Source: Dysgonamonadaceae bacterium (GTDB taxonomy: Bacteria; Bacteroidota; Bacteroidia; Bacteroidales; Azobacteroidaceae). Taken from it: DNA of 11,007 nucleotides. The position numbers and the translations under genes are program-made. This document shows, piece after piece, positions 7,511 to 11,007 of the stretch. Position 1 is the stretch's first letter, and each line of letters opens with the position of its first letter. The DNA lies in contig JAITTA010000156.1 in assembly GCA_031287395.1 (NCBI GenBank), forward strand, positions 1-11,007. The letters are read 5' to 3'. Under the pieces are notes generated by a model. It was not told where the DNA came from. It did not search any database and saw only the letters and a list, made by a program, of their open reading frames with translations.

Positions 7511-8527
7511 ATGCAAAAAGAATTTCTTCATTTAGCTTATTTGTTGACCGGGCACGAGTGTGTAACGCTTCCGGGCTTGGGTGCGTTTGTGGTTCAACCG
7601 GTTGCTCATTCCGAAACAAAAGTTCCCGGATTATTTCCGGCTCTTACTCATTCTTTGAGTTTCAATGCCGGTTTGTCTCATAACGACGGTCTTCTGGTAA
7701 GCTCTATTTGTAAAGAACAACAAATTTCCTATAATGAAGCCAACTTGCGGGTCGACCGGTTTGTTGACGAACTGTTCCGTAAATTACATTCGCAACAGGC
7801 GGTTTTTATACCGGGAGTCGGAACATTGCAAATGATTGAGGGCCGGATTTCTTTTTCTTCGGCAGAATTTTTAACCTGCAATGCAGCTAATTACGGATTC
7901 TCCGATTTCTACATGCCTTCGTTGAGTGAGTTGATGCGGGTGTCGGAAAGGACGGAAGACAAATCCGTCGTTGTCCGGGATGTTGTCTGGATTCCTTTGA
8001 ATAGACGGATATTTAAAAGAGCCGCCACTGTAGCGGCTACGGTATTGTTGTTGTTAGCTTTTTCAACTCCGTTAAGGAATTATCAACCGGAAGTTCAAAA
8101 TGCAGCGGTTGTATCCCTTGGGAATGTAATGAATAAAAACTCCGGATTTCCTGGGGATGAGGCTTTCGGAGGTATTTCCGTCGAAACGGAATTAGAGGCC
8201 CCGGCTGTCTCGGAAACTCCGGATATTACTTCGGAGGTTTCTGTGACGGAAATCGTAAAACCGGAATCCGGAAGTAAAATAGAGCAACCGGCTCGCAGCT
8301 ATTTTATTGTGGTGGGAAGTTTGCCGGATTTGCAGTCTGCTCAAAGTCAATTGAAATTGGTGCAAAATGATTTCAGTTGTGCGGATATTATTGGAAATGG
8401 AGAGAGGTACCGTATTTATATCGAAAAATTTTCAGATAAAGAAGAAGCCGAAGTTTATCTGGTAAACTTCAGGAATGCTCATCCCAACTATAAAAACGCC
8501 TGGTTGTTGTCTCAGAAAAAAAGATGA
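7511..8527 (+). CDS. HU-CCDC81-type domain protein with transmembrane segment and C-terminal SPOR domain
   Basis: This 338-residue protein has two N-terminal HU-like modules of the kind named HU-CCDC81_bac. The first covers about 1-55, with CVTLPGLGAFVV at 17-28; the second covers about 60-125, with VFIPGVGTLQM at 98-108. A single membrane helix (about 171-187) follows Arg/Lys residues 165-170, then a Glu/Pro/Ser/Thr-rich linker, and finally a SPOR domain (about 262-334, starting SYFIVVGS and continuing to YRIYIEKF). SPOR domains bind glycan strands stripped of peptides at the division septum. The expected topology is therefore HU modules in the cytoplasm and SPOR in the periplasm, linking the cytoplasmic side to septal peptidoglycan. 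DNA binding by the HU modules is not shown; this branch may bind protein instead. The start at 7511 fits the family's usual N-terminus. The gene ends 81 bp before rpsP, which has its own promoter. The domain call is secure; the role is inferred. Confidence 0.9.
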   Translation: MQKEFLHLAYLLTGHECVTLPGLGAFVVQPVAHSETKVPGLFPALTHSLSFNAGLSHNDGLLVSSICKEQQISYNEANLRVDRFVDELFRKLHSQQAVFIPGVGTLQMIEGRISFSSAEFLTCNAANYGFSDFYMPSLSELMRVSERTEDKSVVVRDVVWIPLNRRIFKRAATVAATVLLLLAFSTPLRNYQPEVQNAAVVSLGNVMNKNSGFPGDEAFGGISVETELEAPAVSETPDITSEVSVTEIVKPESGSKIEQPARSYFIVVGSLPDLQSAQSQLKLVQNDFSCADIIGNGERYRIYIEKFSDKEEAEVYLVNFRNAHPNYKNAWLLSQKKR

Positions 8528-8562
8528 ATGGCAATATTTTTTTATTTTTCATTTTTTTATTG

Positions 8563-8570
8563 TACCTTTG
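8563..8570 (+). promoter_or_regulatory. -7 promoter element of rpsP
   Basis: TACCTTTG followed by CAGCC is the classic strong Bacteroidetes -7 element, 38 bp before the rpsP ATG, giving a leader of roughly 30 nt. The usual -33 region is a T-rich tract (8535-8560) without an exact TTTG. The leader is AT-rich and ends in an A-run (8599-8606) without a Shine-Dalgarno sequence, as is common for ribosomal-protein genes in this phylum. Confidence 0.75.
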
Positions 8571-8608
8571 CAGCCGCTAATACAAATTCAGATTAAATAA
8601 AAAAAAGA

Positions 8609-9208
8609 ATGGCAACTAAAATCAGATTGCAAAGACATGGTCGCAAAGGGTACGCGTTTTACCACATTGTGATCGCAGATAGCAGAGCTCCACGGGATGG
8701 AAAATTTATCGAAAGGATCGGTTCGTATAATCCGAATACCAATCCTGCTGCAATAGATTTGAATTTCGACAGAGCTTTGTATTGGCTGCAGGTAGGTGCT
8801 CAACCTACGGATACTACCCGTAACATCCTTTCTACGCAAGGTGTTTTCATGAAAAAACACTTGTTGGGAGGTGTTGCAAAAGGTGCATTTTCGGAAGAGG
8901 AAGCAGAAAAGAGATTCCAGGCTTGGGTTACTACCAAACAATCGTCTCTGAATGCAGTGAAAATCAAAGACAGTGAAGCCGCAAAAACCGAAGCAAAAGC
9001 TAAGCAGGACGCTGAAAAGGCTGTAAATAAAGCACGTGCTGCCGCATTGGCTGAAAAACGTGCCGAAGCAAAAACTGCGACAGCAGAACAAGAAGCTGCT
9101 ACCGGTGTGGAAGAAGTAGAAACTCCGGTCGTCACAGAAACTCCGGCCGTTGCTGAAGTTCCGGTTGTTGCTGAAGCACAGACTCCTGAAACTCCTGCTG
9201 CTGAATAA
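8609..9208 (+). CDS. rpsP: 30S ribosomal protein bS16 with long Ala/Glu-rich C-terminal tail
   Basis: This is a structural protein of the small ribosomal subunit that helps fold 16S rRNA. The start MATKIRLQRHGRKGYAFY is the diagnostic bS16 N-terminus, and ADSRAPRDGKFIERIGSYNP (23-42) is the conserved central motif. The conserved core ends around residue 85. The remaining part is an extension: a helical, charged Ala/Lys/Glu segment (about 95-165), then a low-complexity Glu/Thr/Pro/Val tail (171-199). At 199 residues it is more than twice the length of E. coli bS16 (82). Bacteroidetes bS16 proteins are commonly extended, so this is probably normal for the group, although the last part is built from a tandem repeat. 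It has its own promoter and a strong terminator and so looks monocistronic; the usual partners rimM, trmD and rplS are absent here. Confidence 0.98.
   Translation: MATKIRLQRHGRKGYAFYHIVIADSRAPRDGKFIERIGSYNPNTNPAAIDLNFDRALYWLQVGAQPTDTTRNILSTQGVFMKKHLLGGVAKGAFSEEEAEKRFQAWVTTKQSSLNAVKIKDSEAAKTEAKAKQDAEKAVNKARAAALAEKRAEAKTATAEQEAATGVEEVETPVVTETPAVAEVPVVAEAQTPETPAAE
9119..9172 (+). repeat. Three tandem 18-bp units in the 3' end of rpsP
   Basis: Three consecutive 18-bp units (9119-9136, 9137-9154, 9155-9172) encode the hexapeptides ETPVVT, ETPAVA and EVPVVA. GAAACTCCGG is repeated exactly at 9119 and 9137, and GTTGCTGAAG at 9149 and 9167, each pair 18 bp apart. The in-frame period means copies could be gained or lost without disturbing the reading frame. 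The sequence downstream (QTPETPAAE) looks like a degenerate continuation. Confidence 0.75.
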
Positions 9209-9231
9209 TACGATTTTTATTTCTGAAATAG

Positions 9232-9269
9232 AAAGCTCTGAATTTGAAAAAATTCAGGGCTTTTGTTTT
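9232..9269 (+). terminator. Intrinsic terminator after rpsP
   Basis: A 14-bp stem pairs 9232-9245 with 9250-9263 around a GAAA loop, with one T-G wobble, and is followed by a T-rich tail (TGTTTT at 9264-9269). It begins 24 bp after the rpsP stop codon. The opposite strand lacks a matching T-run beyond the stem, so it should act mainly on rpsP transcripts rather than on the convergent U32 gene. Confidence 0.85.
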
Positions 9270-9318
9270 CTGTGCCCATTTGTTTCGCCCCGTTACCGGG
9301 CTACCGGATACGGATTGA

Positions 9319-11007
9319 TTATTTCAGAACCTGCATTTCGCAAAGTTTACAATCGAAAGATAATCTTAGCCGGTTGTTGCCATTGATCAATGAAAAAGGT
9401 TGTTTCCATTCGGTTGAATGGCCCGGTTTTTTAGGGCAGCAACCGAATTGGTACCGGATGCAATATTTACTTTGCATCAATACGGGATTTTCGGGCACTT
9501 CGGTTTCGAATGCAGGTCCAATGGAAGTCACTCCATGTTGTTCGTAGAATTGTAAAGCTTTTTTGTTGGAGACATTCCCCAGATAACTGAGTTCTGTTTC
9601 CGGATAAGGATGAGAAGTCGAATGAATTTTTGTTATCGTTCTTGGAAAGGCAATTTTTCTCACGGAGATTAATCTTCCGATCACATTTCTCCTTAAATCA
9701 GCAAGAATAGACGATGGAATAAACCGGTTGGCCGATAGCCTGATGTTTATATTCTGTAATTCAAAAACGGTATTTCCGAGTTTGGATAGTTGAGTCCGGA
9801 TGTTTTCCTGCTGATTTTTTTGAGAAATTTCTTTTTTGAATTCCGTATTGACTGTTGCCTGAAATTGGTCTTCGTCCGTAACAGTCAGGCTGAAACCGAA
9901 GTGGTGTTCCTGCAATTCGAAATCTACTTTTATTTTTCGTTCCGATGATTTTTTTTGCAGTAATTTTTCAAACGCCTGGTCGAAATTCCTGAAAAGTGTT
10001 ATTCCGGGAGTTAAGCGCGGCATTTCGGCAGGGAATATCCTGTTTCCTTCCACGCGGTTTACACGGAAGCCCTGAAGTTCTTTTTTATCATTCAAAAAGC
10101 ATAATCCGTCTCCGTTGTGAATTGTTTTCTGTCCGGAAACAGTGAAATAATTGTAAAACAGATCCTTGACGTTTCCTATTGATTCTCCTATTGATTTGGG
10201 GGTTTCCGGTGAAGCCATACCGGCCTCCCTGTTTTTCAGGAAGTAGGTTGTAAATCCCCGGTTGAAACTTTTTTCGGGGTTGGGATTGAAATAAAATACC
10301 GTTTTCCCGGATGATGACGGGATGTATTCGGTCCTGCGCTCAAAAATCTCATCCAACTTTTTGCGATAGTAAGCCGTGATATTCTTTACGTAACTTAAAT
10401 CTTTCAGTCGTCCTTCAATTTTAAGGGAAGTCACACCCGCATCCAATAAATCTTCCAGATAGTCCGACCGGTTCAGGTCTTTCAGGGATAGTAAATGTTT
10501 ATTGTTGATAACCATTTTTCCCGAACCGTCGGTTAAAGAATAAGGCATTCTGCAATATTGGGCGCATTCTCCTCGATTAGCGCTGCGGGCCGAAAGAGCC
10601 TGACTGATATAGCATTGTCCGCTGTAACAGACACATAAAGCCCCGTGGACAAAAACTTCCAAAGGAACTTGGACGACAGAGGCAATTTCTTTGATTTGTT
10701 TCAATGACAGTTCCCTTGCCAATACCACCTGTGAAAATCCGGCATCTTCCAGAAACCGGACTTTCCCGGGAGTCCGGTTATCGCATTGGGTGCTGGCGTG
10801 GATGGCGATAGGAGGCAGGTCCAGATTCAGTATTCCCATATCCTGAATAATCAATGCGTCGGCCCCGGCCCGGTAAACATCCCGGATGATTTTTTCCGCT
10901 TCGTCGAGTTGAGAATCCGATAAGATGGTGTTGAGCGCTACATAGACTTTGGCATGGAATCCGTGTGCGTACACGGATAGCTTATTTATATCTTCTATCG
11001 AGTTACC
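9319..11007 (-). CDS. U32-family protein (RlhA/YdcP-like, annotated as peptidase U32), 5' end missing
   Basis: The frame runs off the right edge and stops with a TAA at 9319-9321, leaving 562 visible residues. A GTG at 10972-10974 lies inside the conserved sequence and is not the start. The U32 signature is complete at 10603-10659 (EVFVHGALCVCYSGQCYIS). Its cysteines at 10633-10635 and 10612-10614, with two more at 10564-10566 and 10552-10554, are candidate iron-sulfur ligands. A long C-terminal half resembling the DUF3656 region follows, ending in a CxxC (DCKLCEM, near 9340-9351). Although called peptidases, characterised U32 members include E. coli RlhA (23S rRNA C2501 hydroxylation), TrhP (tRNA hydroxylation) and UbiU/UbiV (ubiquinone hydroxylation). 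The length (about 600 residues when complete) and DUF3656-like region favour the RlhA type, so a role in rRNA modification is the best inference. It converges on rpsP and ends 49 bp beyond that gene's terminator. Confidence 0.9.
   Translation of the reverse strand, partial: GNSIEDINKLSVYAHGFHAKVYVALNTILSDSQLDEAEKIIRDVYRAGADALIIQDMGILNLDLPPIAIHASTQCDNRTPGKVRFLEDAGFSQVVLARELSLKQIKEIASVVQVPLEVFVHGALCVCYSGQCYISQALSARSANRGECAQYCRMPYSLTDGSGKMVINNKHLLSLKDLNRSDYLEDLLDAGVTSLKIEGRLKDLSYVKNITAYYRKKLDEIFERRTEYIPSSSGKTVFYFNPNPEKSFNRGFTTYFLKNREAGMASPETPKSIGESIGNVKDLFYNYFTVSGQKTIHNGDGLCFLNDKKELQGFRVNRVEGNRIFPAEMPRLTPGITLFRNFDQAFEKLLQKKSSERKIKVDFELQEHHFGFSLTVTDEDQFQATVNTEFKKEISQKNQQENIRTQLSKLGNTVFELQNINIRLSANRFIPSSILADLRRNVIGRLISVRKIAFPRTITKIHSTSHPYPETELSYLGNVSNKKALQFYEQHGVTSIGPAFETEVPENPVLMQSKYCIRYQFGCCPKKPGHSTEWKQPFSLINGNNRLRLSFDCKLCEMQVLK

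Noticed and set aside
7308..7619. Minus-strand open frame across the divergent promoter region
   Set aside because: It overlaps both the glycosyltransferase start and the HU/SPOR N-terminus, and it covers two promoter elements; no protein-like features are visible.
8588..9135. Cysteine/phenylalanine-rich and Ala/Ser-rich minus-strand frames opposite rpsP
   Set aside because: These are complements of the Ala/Lys/Glu-rich bS16 tail; codon bias there keeps antisense frames open by chance.
9287..9305. GC-rich hairpin (CCCG/CGGG around a GTAA loop on the minus strand) as a terminator for the U32 gene
   Set aside because: The stem is only four perfect pairs and is followed on the minus strand by GAAACAAATGGG, not a T-run.
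10972..10974. GTG as the start codon of the U32-family gene
   Set aside because: The frame stays open to the window edge, and the preceding residues (GNSIEDINKLS) fit conserved U32 sequence, so this is an internal valine codon.

Overview
This window looks like chromosomal DNA from a gut-type Bacteroidales bacterium. The evidence is: three good matches to the Bacteroidetes -7 promoter element (TAnnTTTG) and a fourth just upstream of a sulfatase gene; a ribosomal protein bS16 with the long Ala/Glu-rich tail seen in this phylum; a protein joining HU-CCDC81-type domains to a SPOR domain; and two exported sulfatases whose active-site motif is of the serine type. Genus cannot be fixed from the sequence; a member of the Odoribacteraceae or a related family is only a guess.

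Layout from left to right. Bases 1-801 hold the 3' end of an outer-membrane beta-barrel gene (DUF3943-like). Bases 943-2748 encode an MscS-superfamily mechanosensitive channel with a signal peptide, a coiled coil and a periplasmic domain ahead of the membrane part. Bases 2849-6328 hold two tandem paralogous S1-family sulfatases, 90 bp apart, with a perfect 14-bp palindrome in the gap. They look like one transcription unit starting at a -7 element at 2821. Running the other way, 6434-7351 encodes a fucosyltransferase-like (GT23/NodZ/FUT8 superfamily) glycosyltransferase. A divergent promoter region (7352-7510) separates it from the HU/SPOR gene (7511-8527). That is followed by rpsP (8609-9208) with its own promoter and a strong intrinsic terminator. 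The window closes with a convergent U32-family gene (9319-11007, minus strand), whose 5' end lies outside the window.

The two sulfatases probably act together in the periplasm or at the cell surface on sulfated host or dietary glycans. Both must depend on a radical-SAM maturase (anSME) encoded elsewhere. No SusC/SusD pair, glycoside hydrolase, maturase or regulator lies in the window, so this is not a visible polysaccharide utilisation locus. The remaining genes are envelope or housekeeping functions with no evident shared pathway.

I found no CRISPR array, tRNA, rRNA, insertion sequence, phage gene or defence system. No previously undescribed system can be supported. The most distinctive signals are the possible leaderless start of the HU/SPOR gene, the palindrome between the sulfatases, the Ser-Cys-Pro-Thr-Arg active-site motif shared by both sulfatases, and an 18-bp tandem repeat that builds the tail of bS16. 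No gene-free stretch exceeds 300 bases.
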